A stretch of 49,091 nucleotides of DNA from a virus. Position 1 is the first letter of the stretch; each line of letters begins with the position of its first letter. The stretch spans positions 1-49,091 of IMG/VR virus record IMGVR_UViG_3300021090_000031; one strand, written 5' to 3'. A program made the position numbers and the translations under genes. Of the stretch, positions 33,502 through 41,294 are shown one piece after another. Below the pieces are notes generated by a model. It searched no databases. It saw nothing but the letters and a program-made list of their open reading frames with translations, and was not told where the DNA came from.

Positions 33502-35442
33502 TTATGCTCCAATTGCGGGTTTAGGCGCAGCGGCATTTTGAGGTCTAGCTGCATCTGGTTTTCCTGCATTCTGCATAGCAGCAAGAGAAGCAAGAATTTT
33601 ATCTCTCGCAGCAGGATCACGACGAAAATCTTCAAACCATTGAGCACCGTTGATTTTACACCAGTATGCAAATGCGCCAATAATGTCAAACTCAGCTTGC
33701 ATGAGAGGACTAGTTTGAATCGTCTGCATAAATACTTGAAGAAGTTCTGAACTCATAAGTTTATCAGTAGGAAGCAGACCATCAGATACCTTAAATACCA
33801 TCGCCATCTCACGAAGAGTTTCTGGTTTAATTTCTACTTTCTTCTTAGCACTAGTATTGTAGATACCAGTTGTACTTTGATATTGAAGAATATTAAGTTT
33901 CAAAATCTCTTTCAAGGGAGTAAATACTTGATATTCAAGACCAAGAGCTTGAAGTTGTTGACGAGAATTAGCACCACCCATAGTCTCTACAAATTCAGTT
34001 CTAGTTTTGTTTCCTTTCTGGAATTGTCCACGTTGTACTTTGTTTTGACCATTAGCAATATCAGCCATATCGTTGATACTCTGTGCCATCTGTAAATCAC
34101 CAGCAGACCCATCCTCTCTGAAAGGAAATGCGTATACTGCGTCAGACACAGGTTTACCATACGCATTTTGCTTTACAGGAATACGAGCAACTGCTGAAAC
34201 CTTGTCAATATCTTCTTTACGAATACGCATTGGATCGTAAAGAAGGCGATCATAAATACTACGACGTTTACCTTCCATTACTGCATTCCAAAGTGAAGTA
34301 CTCATACTTTGGAAAGGGATTGCGTTATCTAGGAAAGATTTGCTCTGGTATCCAAGGCCATCTTCATTAGGTTGACAAACAAGTACCGGCAAATAATTAT
34401 GTGCATTTGTTTGTCGTTCAACGTAGATAAGAACGCGGCGATTAACAAGAATAAACTTCCAAATCTGTGGTTGATTACGCCGAGGAACTGTAAGATTGAA
34501 ATCTTGGGGGATAATCTTACCATACAGAGTAGTAACTTCGTACATATTATTATATGCAATACTATCTCTCGCAGAATTACCTGTACGGCCATCCAACATT
34601 GCCCAAGATAGCCAATTAGTAGTTGCATAGTTCTGCCCTGACCCCATAAAGGAGAATGGGTTCACCTGGGGAATGTAGTACCAAGAGTCAGAACCATTAA
34701 GAGTAATAGTAGGCGTGCCAGATTCAAATGCTTGGCGCGCATTCATAGTAAGTAGGGGATTAAGATCAAGGATAAGTTGCTTAAGCTGAACTCTACTCAT
34801 TACTCGTGTGTCTCCTACAAATTCACCATCACAGTGAACATTTGCAGGATCTACTCTCTTATCCCAAATAGTATTGTATGGATCTAGGCGTCTAAGCTTG
34901 TTTCCTTCGTAAAAAAGTTCATCTTTGGAACCTTGACGAAGATTAGCCGCCGGGTCATTTATAAGACTATAAATTCGTTTTCTATCCCAAGTAATTTCTA
35001 CCGCACCGAAGTTATACTTGAGTCCATCGCGCAAATACAGGATAAGTTGGCGCAACCATCCGTATTGCATTGAATTGTCAGCAATTACAGATTCCATCTG
35101 AAGTGCAGCATCTGAGTTGGAAGGATCAGAAACAATACCAAATATTGGGTAGCCAGTAAAGAATACACCAGCGAGATATGCAAGAGCAGACTCTACTTGA
35201 GGCATAACAATTGGAACTTGCATATTTTGAAACTTATATGGATCTCCTGCGCGGTTAGCTGCAATAGCACGAGATTGTTCTACTGATCTATCCATTTCAC
35301 GATAGTAAAATAGGTCACGGAGAAGAAATTGCTCTCGTAAGTTCCAAACTGTAGAAAGACTTTCTACACAGTTTGTCATATACTTAACAATTGCTTCTTG
35401 TTGTTTTGTATTTACTTGAAATGGAAGAGAAGGGGAAGACAT
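33502..35442 (-). CDS. Portal protein (646 aa)
   Basis: This large portal protein follows TerL. It has the helical N-terminal region (LREQFLLRDLFYYREMD), a wing/stem part with GDPYKFQNMQVPIVMPQVES and VEITWDRKR, and a disordered Ala/Pro-rich C-terminus. It forms the dodecameric DNA gate at the capsid vertex and the terminase docking site. Length is within the range of podovirus portals. AGGAG lies upstream of the ATG. Confidence 0.85.
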   Translation of the reverse strand: MSSPSLPFQVNTKQQEAIVKYMTNCVESLSTVWNLREQFLLRDLFYYREMDRSVEQSRAIAANRAGDPYKFQNMQVPIVMPQVESALAYLAGVFFTGYPIFGIVSDPSNSDAALQMESVIADNSMQYGWLRQLILYLRDGLKYNFGAVEITWDRKRIYSLINDPAANLRQGSKDELFYEGNKLRRLDPYNTIWDKRVDPANVHCDGEFVGDTRVMSRVQLKQLILDLNPLLTMNARQAFESGTPTITLNGSDSWYYIPQVNPFSFMGSGQNYATTNWLSWAMLDGRTGNSARDSIAYNNMYEVTTLYGKIIPQDFNLTVPRRNQPQIWKFILVNRRVLIYVERQTNAHNYLPVLVCQPNEDGLGYQSKSFLDNAIPFQSMSTSLWNAVMEGKRRSIYDRLLYDPMRIRKEDIDKVSAVARIPVKQNAYGKPVSDAVYAFPFREDGSAGDLQMAQSINDMADIANGQNKVQRGQFQKGNKTRTEFVETMGGANSRQQLQALGLEYQVFTPLKEILKLNILQYQSTTGIYNTSAKKKVEIKPETLREMAMVFKVSDGLLPTDKLMSSELLQVFMQTIQTSPLMQAEFDIIGAFAYWCKINGAQWFEDFRRDPAARDKILASLAAMQNAGKPDAARPQNAAAPKPAIGA

Positions 35443-35457
35443 AGTAGGAAATGCTCC

Positions 35458-37005
35458 TTAGATTGGAAGTCGGTTTGCTACTTCAGAAGTATCGTCGAGT
35501 GCTTCTCCCCCGTAGTACTGTAGTGCCGGCGGAGAGTCGTCGCGGTGCAATGGTACAGAACCAACAATATCCATACTATGCCCATAAAGCTCCATAGCAC
35601 GAAAAATCCAAGCAAGTAAGTCAAGAATGTCATCTGTATTATGCGTCTTTAGTGGATTCCAATGAACTATCTGGTAAACTACCGCTGCACGAACAGAAGG
35701 GTGAAGAAGAATAAGACCTTTGAGTAAATTCGCCAGCATATCTTTAATTTTGGCATTCTTGCTCAAAGCTCCTGCGTAAAGTTCGCAAAGTTCTATACCG
35801 CTACCTTGAATCTGAAGTTGTTCTAATACAAAGTTGAACCAAAATAGAAAAGTATACTGATATGCATTAGATTCAATGGCAATAACTTTAACATGAGACT
35901 CTAATGCCATCTTTAGAGAGATGTGTATGGCCTCCAGAGGACTAAACTTTCCTACACGCAACTCCTTCAATACTGGTTTGCCATCATAGATGTAAAACTT
36001 ACCTATTGAGACATCGTTTCCTTGTTTTTTACCTGTCGCCGGGTCAATAATAATACAACCCCCTTGAGGTTCAATAGTATCGAGGGTTTGGGGGTATGCA
36101 GGAATCTTTGAAATGTCAATACCAGAGACTGTACCAGCTTCTTCATCATTGAGAACCTCGCTGTAGAAGATTTCTGGATGTCCTAAAGCTATATCATTCT
36201 CAAGTTCTGCGAGAAGGTCGTTAATTGGCCTAAGTTGCTCCCAAAGGCTCTTTCCGTCTGCAAGAATAGCACCACAAATAAAGCTAATCCACTTGGAGTT
36301 GTACTTCAACTTCCTGAGAATACAATCTTCATAGGGATACATGTTTCCTACGAATACGAAAAGGCAACGTTCGTAACTTCGCGCCTTCATAAGAGTACCC
36401 ATCATCCATGTAAGTTGCTTCATGGCAACGAGTTTCTGCTCTGCGTCTTCTTTACTCTGCATGTCATCCATGATAATTATATCTGGACGGCGAAATTTAA
36501 TGTTTAACCCTCGCATGGAAGTACCAACACCAATCCCAGCAAGGATAATGTCTCTACCACGAAAGCCAAACTTCTTTAATCCTTGAGTATCTTTCTCGAT
36601 ACCCAGGCGCCAGTCTCCAAAAAGGCGCTTCATATTGTAACTTTCAAGAATATCTACAACGTCAGCTAGAAAGTTCATAGCTAACTGCTCAGTATTACAG
36701 ACAATGAGAATGAAGTTTCTATCTGTAAATAGGATACAGTATACCGTGAAAAGCTTTAGGAAGGCTGTTTTGGCGAAACCGCGAGGAAGGCCAATAGCAA
36801 GTTGAAGTAAACCAGACGTTTTACTTACTGCTTCTACTAGTAAGCCCCAAATTGCAATAAAAATTGCAGGAAAAAAGAACTTGAATATGTCAGGAATAGA
36901 TATACCTGCAAGAAAGTTCATATCACTCTTGCAATTATTAATTACTTCTTCTCTACTGTATACTGCTTCTCCTGTTTCTGGAGGCAGCTCTGCTACTTCT
37001 GCCAT
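35458..37005 (-). CDS. Terminase large subunit (TerL), 515 aa
   Basis: The ATPase domain has the phage-variant Walker A GLPRGFAKT (residues 72-80), Walker B IIIMDD (D180, D181) and GTSMRGL just before it. The nuclease domain has IIIDPATG (D321) and IAIESN (E378). The enzyme translocates and cuts DNA during packaging. It follows TerS by 12 bases and precedes the portal. Confidence 0.92.
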   Translation of the reverse strand: MAEVAELPPETGEAVYSREEVINNCKSDMNFLAGISIPDIFKFFFPAIFIAIWGLLVEAVSKTSGLLQLAIGLPRGFAKTAFLKLFTVYCILFTDRNFILIVCNTEQLAMNFLADVVDILESYNMKRLFGDWRLGIEKDTQGLKKFGFRGRDIILAGIGVGTSMRGLNIKFRRPDIIIMDDMQSKEDAEQKLVAMKQLTWMMGTLMKARSYERCLFVFVGNMYPYEDCILRKLKYNSKWISFICGAILADGKSLWEQLRPINDLLAELENDIALGHPEIFYSEVLNDEEAGTVSGIDISKIPAYPQTLDTIEPQGGCIIIDPATGKKQGNDVSIGKFYIYDGKPVLKELRVGKFSPLEAIHISLKMALESHVKVIAIESNAYQYTFLFWFNFVLEQLQIQGSGIELCELYAGALSKNAKIKDMLANLLKGLILLHPSVRAAVVYQIVHWNPLKTHNTDDILDLLAWIFRAMELYGHSMDIVGSVPLHRDDSPPALQYYGGEALDDTSEVANRLPI

Positions 37006-37017
37006 GTGTATCTTATA

Positions 37018-37617
37018 CTACAATACTTGATGGATTGGCAAATGTTCAAGCTTCTGAAGATTAGTAAGGCGAGCTTGAGCACGTTCCATATCTGCATCAT
37101 CAGGATTTTGAGGTTGCGGAGCATCCAGCAAACCAGCATTCTTTCTCTTCATCATTTCTTCTACTACAGCATTAGCAGGCATCGTAGCTACACTCCTTCC
37201 GTCTACTTCGATTACTTGGTTGGTGGGATTTACGACGAACTTCGCCGCCAAAAGCGCAGGCATATGAAGGTGTAGATGTGTAGATTGTGCCACAGCCCCC
37301 AACTCTCGTTGGCTGCCACGCCTAGTAGCACCATTGACTGCTTTAAGTGCTTGAATTACTGCCATAGGATTTACAATCATTGGTAGTAATCCTTCAAGCT
37401 TATCAAGTAGTTGATCCTCCAGAGTATTCCACTTCCGATCTCTACTGGTTGCTTCAGTGAGATTTTGCAATTTCCGCTTCTGTACTTCTACCGCAAATGC
37501 TTCGTCACTGAGCCACTGAGATACCAAGCTTTCACTTACTCCCAGGGCATTAGCAACAACTACATTTTCTAGATTAGCACCCAGTAACTCCAGTGCTTTT
37601 TCACGATTGCTACTCAT
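37018..37617 (-). CDS. Terminase small subunit (TerS), 199 aa
   Basis: The N-terminal helix-turn-helix (VVVANALGVSESLVSQWLSD) is followed by a helical oligomerisation region and a flexible C-terminus, as in TerS proteins that recognise the packaging site. It lies directly upstream of TerL. GGAG ten bases before the ATG. The packaging site may lie in or near this gene, but none is identified. Confidence 0.8.
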   Translation of the reverse strand: MSSNREKALELLGANLENVVVANALGVSESLVSQWLSDEAFAVEVQKRKLQNLTEATSRDRKWNTLEDQLLDKLEGLLPMIVNPMAVIQALKAVNGATRRGSQRELGAVAQSTHLHLHMPALLAAKFVVNPTNQVIEVDGRSVATMPANAVVEEMMKRKNAGLLDAPQPQNPDDADMERAQARLTNLQKLEHLPIHQVL

Positions 37618-37956
37618 AACTAGTTTGCTCCGAAATTGGAGTCCGAGTTTTCAGTTTACACACTACACTGCAACTACACTAGTGGGGAACTCATTTCTAG
37701 ACTTTAGAAAATTTGGGTGCTGCCTATGTAGGACTTGCAGCTTTACAGCCTCAAAAAAGGTCTCCCCCCGTCAGCAAAGCACCGAACTTTCCTGCTCTTT
37801 CCTATGCGAAGCACTAACGAGAGCAATGCTTCTCCCGAGCTAGCCGAGAAGATGAGTATTTACGGGCAGTAATGCGAGGGCCGCCGCAATAAAATGCTGC
37901 ACAGCAACAAAGTCTGCAAGGTTTTACGCTTGCAAACTCTGCCACTATGCAGCAAG
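37618..37956. other. Gap upstream of TerS, no convincing gene
   Basis: About 340 bases hold no ORF with a good ribosome-binding site; the open frame at 37,607-37,843 (+) lacks coding character. Visible features are a TGCAAG/CTTGCA inverted repeat near 37,915-37,935 and a run of six C at about 37,775. It may hold late-operon control signals or the packaging site; nothing specific can be supported. Confidence 0.4.
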
Positions 37957-38154
37957 TTACCTTCTTGGCGCGATACCCAGCAAGATCACATGCGCTGCCA
38001 GAAAACTAAATCCTCTCCTTCTCAGGTATCTGGCAGCATGTTCTGTGCCTTTCAGCGTTACCAGCGTTTTCGCAGTCTCTATAACCTGCGATGTATCCCT
38101 ACGAACGCTAGCTGTTGCCATGCTCACAGCATTTTTGCTTTGTTGTGATGACAT
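37957..38154 (-). CDS. Small basic hypothetical protein (65 aa)
   Basis: This 65-residue basic protein ends in HAARYLRRRGFSFLAAHVILL...RR, a pattern common to small late-region proteins of proteobacterial phages (an RR-GV/F-F--A--V-L motif). It lies 12 bases after the gene at 38,167. There is no strong ribosome-binding site, so translational coupling is possible. Function unknown. Confidence 0.5.
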   Translation of the reverse strand: MSSQQSKNAVSMATASVRRDTSQVIETAKTLVTLKGTEHAARYLRRRGFSFLAAHVILLGIAPRR

Positions 38155-38166
38155 GACGGCATCAGC

Positions 38167-38829
38167 TTAGAGATCGTCGCTCTGGCTCGAAACTTCTGCA
38201 AGTTTCGCAAGCTTCTTGGCAATCGCCTTGCAGACTGTCGCGCTCGTATCGTCCGCATTGATGTACGCGAGCATCTTGGTGGCGAGCGCAGGCTGCACGT
38301 TCGGATTGTTGCTTGCGAGAGACAGATACTTTTCCCGCAGCGCAGCCATGAGTTTTTCTGCCGTGTCTTTCCCAGCGTACCGGGCTGTTGCGTCAGCCTT
38401 GGTTTTGCTGGCGTCGTACCACGCAGCGATAGCGTCGCTGTTCAAGCGTTGCGAGGTCTGTTGCGCTTGCATCTCCGTAACTATGGAGGCAAAAGTCAGC
38501 AAGGACGCTGGAACAGTCGTCGCGGTCCTGTTGTCGTCGCAGTAGCGCCGCAGAATCTGCCCTGCCGCATCATTGATGCATTCGAACAGTGCAATGCTGA
38601 AAACTTCCTCGGCATCACGGACGGTCAGATTCTCGCCTTCGCCTTCCTCGTAGACTGCCGAGGGTGCAACGTAGGCAGGAACACATACAGCGCGGTACAT
38701 ATCCGCCTCGGCAACTTTCTTACGCCGAAAGAACACAACTGTTTTTCCTGCTTCTGCTTTCGGTTCGGTGGTGAGAATCGGCAGAGTCGTAACCATCACG
38801 TTCTGCGTGTTGCCTTGTGGCGTATCCAT
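38167..38829 (-). CDS. Hypothetical protein, G+C-rich gene (220 aa)
   Basis: The ATG at 38,829 has an AGGAG ribosome-binding site; a start further upstream would lie in a TTGG-repeat leader. The product is helical and Ala/Thr/Lys-rich with no recognised motif. Base composition is richer in G+C than most of the window. It is the first gene of the leftward arm, next to the control region. Confidence 0.65.
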   Translation of the reverse strand: MDTPQGNTQNVMVTTLPILTTEPKAEAGKTVVFFRRKKVAEADMYRAVCVPAYVAPSAVYEEGEGENLTVRDAEEVFSIALFECINDAAGQILRRYCDDNRTATTVPASLLTFASIVTEMQAQQTSQRLNSDAIAAWYDASKTKADATARYAGKDTAEKLMAALREKYLSLASNNPNVQPALATKMLAYINADDTSATVCKAIAKKLAKLAEVSSQSDDL

Positions 38830-39272
38830 CTGAACTTCTCCTAGTTGGTTGGTTGATTGGTTTGTTGCATAGGGGCACAGGTCAGCGAGAGCTTGCAGCA
38901 TTTCGGCGCAAGATAAGTGCCTGTAGTGTTCCCCGCAGAGGGTTTCAGTGATCGGACAGTTGTTTCGCTGCCCCTTCTCTCTGGCGGCCTCTGTAGTGGC
39001 CTGTTTGTTTCAGGCTTGCAAGGTGGACGCATCTAAGTAGAAGCAGGAACCATGCCTGACAAGAAAAGCCAATGGAATCAATGGGGATAGTTTTCGACCT
39101 GCCCATTTTGGGCACATTTGGGATAATTTTGGTCACATAACTACCCTTTTTCGTCAGTGTCAGAATCTCAGCAGGGCAAATAGCAATGAGTCGTATTTCC
39201 GGGCATACCAAGCTCATGAGTACCCAGATATATGATAAACAAAGCTAGTAATGAGGAGATGGATAGTTCCTC

Positions 39273-39306
39273 TTGTGCATATTGTGGCCTGTTGTGCCCT
39301 ATTGTG
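39273..39306 (+). repeat. Phased TTGTG array (4 boxes)
   Basis: TTGTG occurs at 39,273, 39,282, 39,292 and 39,302, a spacing of 9-10 bp that places each box on the same face of the helix. The second array (39,517-39,575) has the same boxes in inverse orientation. It looks like a protein-binding array (iteron or operator). Confidence 0.6.
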
Positions 39307-39358
39307 GCAGATGTTCCCGGTGTAAGTACCCCTCCCCTATCCTTTTCCCACCCCCTCC

Positions 39359-39383
39359 CTATCTAGTTATCATAGCTAGATAG
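39359..39383. repeat. 8-bp palindrome beside an AT-rich tract
   Basis: CTATCTAG (39,359-39,366) and CTAGATAG (39,376-39,383) form a perfect inverted repeat with a nine-base centre. It is followed by a strongly AT-rich stretch (39,384-39,440). This could be a binding site or DNA-unwinding element. Confidence 0.55.
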
Positions 39384-39516
39384 TTCTTTGATTGTTATTT
39401 ATTGTAATTGTTTTTACTTACTTAAAATTAAAGAAGGGGATCAGACATACGGCAACAAAGGCAGATAGATAGTTACTCAGGATCAAGGCATGGCAAGGAC
39501 AGGGGGCAGGGAGATA

Positions 39517-39575
39517 CACAAGGAACATCAACCACAAGAGGACACAAGGATACACAGGATACACAATAGGCACAA
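39517..39575 (+). repeat. Phased CACAA array (6 boxes)
   Basis: CACAA occurs at 39,517, 39,533, 39,543, 39,562 and 39,571, and CACAG at 39,553. Spacing is 9-10 bp except for the first interval (16). CACAA is the complement of TTGTG, so this array mirrors the one at 39,273. It lies about 60-115 bp upstream of the sigma-54-like promoter, the usual distance of activator sites. Confidence 0.6.
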
Positions 39576-39631
39576 AGGGAATCTCCAAGAATCCAAATAT
39601 ACCTTTCAGTCTAGTTTTCTGTGGGTAGGGG

Positions 39632-39647
39632 TGGCACGATTCTTGCT
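39632..39647 (+). promoter_or_regulatory. Sigma-54-like promoter for the early arm
   Basis: TGGCACG-N4-TTGCT matches the sigma-54 -24/-12 consensus, with GG (39,633-39,634) and GC (39,645-39,646) separated by exactly ten bases. Predicted start is near 39,658, about 70 bases before the first early gene. Only sequence fit supports it. Confidence 0.5.
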
Positions 39648-39658
39648 TGTAGTATGTG

Positions 39659-39667
39659 TGTTATACT
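39659..39667 (+). promoter_or_regulatory. Extended -10 promoter element
   Basis: TGTTATACT is an extended -10 box (TGn-TATACT) with no clear -35. It lies just downstream of the sigma-54-like elements and could drive the same early operon with sigma-70. Confidence 0.4.
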
Positions 39668-39726
39668 GGGCAGATGCCCATAACTCACAACTCAGCAAAC
39701 ACAACTACAGAGGAAGGTAGAAAGTT

Positions 39727-39987
39727 ATGAACCTAGGCGAAGCGGTACATTATGATCAAACAAATCTTCCTAGATTTGTTTCGATTCTGAGCACAACTGT
39801 AGAAGATGAATTCTGGATTAAAACAAATAAAGGGATGCTAATTGCAGCAACTCTTTTTCCTGAAGATTTATTCCCCGATCTAATGATACATCATGCAGAA
39901 TTGGAGAATCTCCGCACCGCTGTAAAGAAAAAAGAAGCAAAGATTTATACATTCTTAAACGAATCTTCTGCGTGGAGAAATTCGTGA
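39727..39987 (+). CDS. First early gene, hypothetical (86 aa)
   Basis: The ATG at 39,727 follows an AGGAAGG-type ribosome-binding site. The product is a small alpha/beta protein with a helical, Lys/Glu-rich C-terminal half and no recognised motif. As first gene behind the early promoter it is a candidate host-takeover protein, which is inference from position only. It overlaps the next GTG start by 4 bases. Confidence 0.7.
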   Translation: MNLGEAVHYDQTNLPRFVSILSTTVEDEFWIKTNKGMLIAATLFPEDLFPDLMIHHAELENLRTAVKKKEAKIYTFLNESSAWRNS

Positions 39988-41048
39988 GCACAAATAACTC
40001 CATTCCTATTGGCTACATTGCAAACGATACACTTGTGGCAGATAAGTTTCATATGCCACTTATCTGTGCTCGTTCTGGAGTTTTCATAGGTAAATTCTAC
40101 CCAAGTGTAGGACTAGCCTCAACGCAGGCTTACGTTTCCGCATGGAAAGAGACAGCTTTCCTTCACCCAATCTTCAGTTGGTCACTTGGTACGCTGCTTC
40201 ACCGCGCCACAGCTTGCTGGAACTTGGAGAAAACAGGAACACGCCAATATCCAATGCGTGAGAAACAACTCATGTTTTTGGCTATGCTGCATTCTTCTGG
40301 TTGCATACGTCAAGACATTGCAGCTCTCCCTTCTCCTAAAGTAGTAGAGATACACTTCCCTAGACTCATTGAATTACTCAGCTGGAAAAACGACCAAGGA
40401 ACTACGCGCCTTCAATTTCCAAGACTCCATGTTTGGAAAGGTGCAGTTGGTGAGGATGAAAAGAACCCCTTTGGTAATGTCTTAGCTTGGATTGCAGCTT
40501 GCGAATCTGTGCGGGATGAGTGGGAAAATCTGGTACGTGAAGGACAGAAGAAGGCTAAATCTCAGGCACAGGCGCTCGCAATGCGTAACATCAAGCGCGC
40601 CATGTACCAAGACATCAGCTTGCGCCGTTTGTGGAACTGGATAACAACTCAAGTTCCCGGTTCCGTACTAGAGAGTAATTCTGATCTTCAGCAACTTTTC
40701 TTTACTTCAGAAGACCAGATCAATGTTTGGACTGCTGAAGATATTGAAGCTCTTGAGGATCTCATCATCCAATACTGCGAGCTTGGTAATAGCGTAAGCT
40801 TCGAAGTTATGAAGCGTACAAAGCAACTCATGAATTGGCATCAAATCTATTACGATACTTTTGAGATAATTATCAACACTGATATGTTCAGTGCTCACAA
40901 AGGTACTCCAGAGCCGAAACAAAGTGACTTCTCCACGAAGGCGGAATATCTCGTCACTATGGCGCGGTGGAAGCTTGGCAACAGAGCAGAACAACCAGCT
41001 TCCAGCGTACAGGAAAAAAATCGTAAGATTTCTGCGGAGGATTTGTGA
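39984..41048 (+). CDS. Unknown early protein (354 aa)
   Basis: I chose GTG 39,984 (GTGA overlap with the upstream stop, GAGAA upstream); GTG 39,972 is an alternative. The protein is soluble and Trp-rich, with helical segments in the second half (EGQKKAKSQAQALAMRN) and a hydrophilic C-terminus. I see no P-loop, nuclease or zinc motif. Its place between the control region and the RecD-like helicase suggests a replication role, possibly initiation, but nothing in the sequence proves it. Confidence 0.7.
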   Translation: MSTNNSIPIGYIANDTLVADKFHMPLICARSGVFIGKFYPSVGLASTQAYVSAWKETAFLHPIFSWSLGTLLHRATACWNLEKTGTRQYPMREKQLMFLAMLHSSGCIRQDIAALPSPKVVEIHFPRLIELLSWKNDQGTTRLQFPRLHVWKGAVGEDEKNPFGNVLAWIAACESVRDEWENLVREGQKKAKSQAQALAMRNIKRAMYQDISLRRLWNWITTQVPGSVLESNSDLQQLFFTSEDQINVWTAEDIEALEDLIIQYCELGNSVSFEVMKRTKQLMNWHQIYYDTFEIIINTDMFSAHKGTPEPKQSDFSTKAEYLVTMARWKLGNRAEQPASSVQEKNRKISAEDL

Positions 41049-41173
41049 GCTTTCCTAAACTCGGAGAAACAGTATTTTCCAGACGCCCTTTTTGGACTAA
41101 AATCTGTCCAAGATGTCAAAAATTAAAGGATAAAGGAAAATGGCGACTCCCTCCGTCCTGTATTTTTTGTTAG
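41045..41173 (+). CDS. 42-aa zinc-ribbon peptide
   Basis: A GTG start overlaps the upstream stop (GTGA). The peptide has two CxxC pairs (C21/C24 and C39/C42) around a basic linker, a minimal zinc-ribbon. It ends directly at the last Cys. The strict pairing and tight operon fit make it more likely real than chance. Possibly binds nucleic acid. Confidence 0.55.
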   Translation: MSFPKLGETVFSRRPFWTKICPRCQKLKDKGKWRLPPSCIFC

Positions 41174-41186
41174 AAAGAAAACAAAC

Positions 41187-41294
41187 GTGGATAACTACTT
41201 CATTCTTCTCCTTGCCTTGTCAGTATTGATGTTTGCACTTGCTGGCATGGCGTGGCTTGCTGACTGGCTAGAAAGGAAATACCCTCATGGCTGA
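41187..41294 (+). CDS. 35-aa single-pass membrane peptide
   Basis: A GTG start opens a 35-codon ORF with one strong transmembrane helix (FILLLALSVLMFALAGMAWLA) and a charged C-terminal tail (DWLERKYPHG). Its stop overlaps the helicase ATG by 8 bases, so the two would be coupled. Early phage membrane peptides often target host envelope or defence, but no function can be assigned. Confidence 0.5.
   Translation: MDNYFILLLALSVLMFALAGMAWLADWLERKYPHG

Larger units (their letters stand above)
38830..39726. other. Intergenic control region between divergent arms
   Basis: About 900 bases separate the leftward late arm from the rightward early arm. From left to right it holds a G+C-rich part with a doubtful 90-codon frame (38,945-39,217, -), a TTGTG array, a pyrimidine-rich run, an 8-bp palindrome, an AT-rich tract of about 60 bases, a CACAA array and a promoter region. 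This is the best candidate in the window for a replication origin and main early promoter. Confidence 0.55.

Noticed and set aside
37607-37843. 78-codon plus-strand frame upstream of TerS
   Set aside because: Opposite to the operon, no ribosome-binding site, composition not protein-like.
39187-39198. T7-promoter-like string on the minus strand (AAATACGACTCA)
   Set aside because: Only the first part matches; the downstream initiation half does not, and there is no phage single-subunit RNA polymerase gene in the window. Treated as chance.
38945-39217. 90-codon open frame on the minus strand in the control region
   Set aside because: No convincing ribosome-binding site, odd composition and no family resemblance. 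Kept only as part of the intergenic description.
39490-39720. 76-codon open frame across the CACAA array and promoter
   Set aside because: It covers low-complexity repeats and the promoter elements, lacks a ribosome-binding site and has no protein-like pattern.
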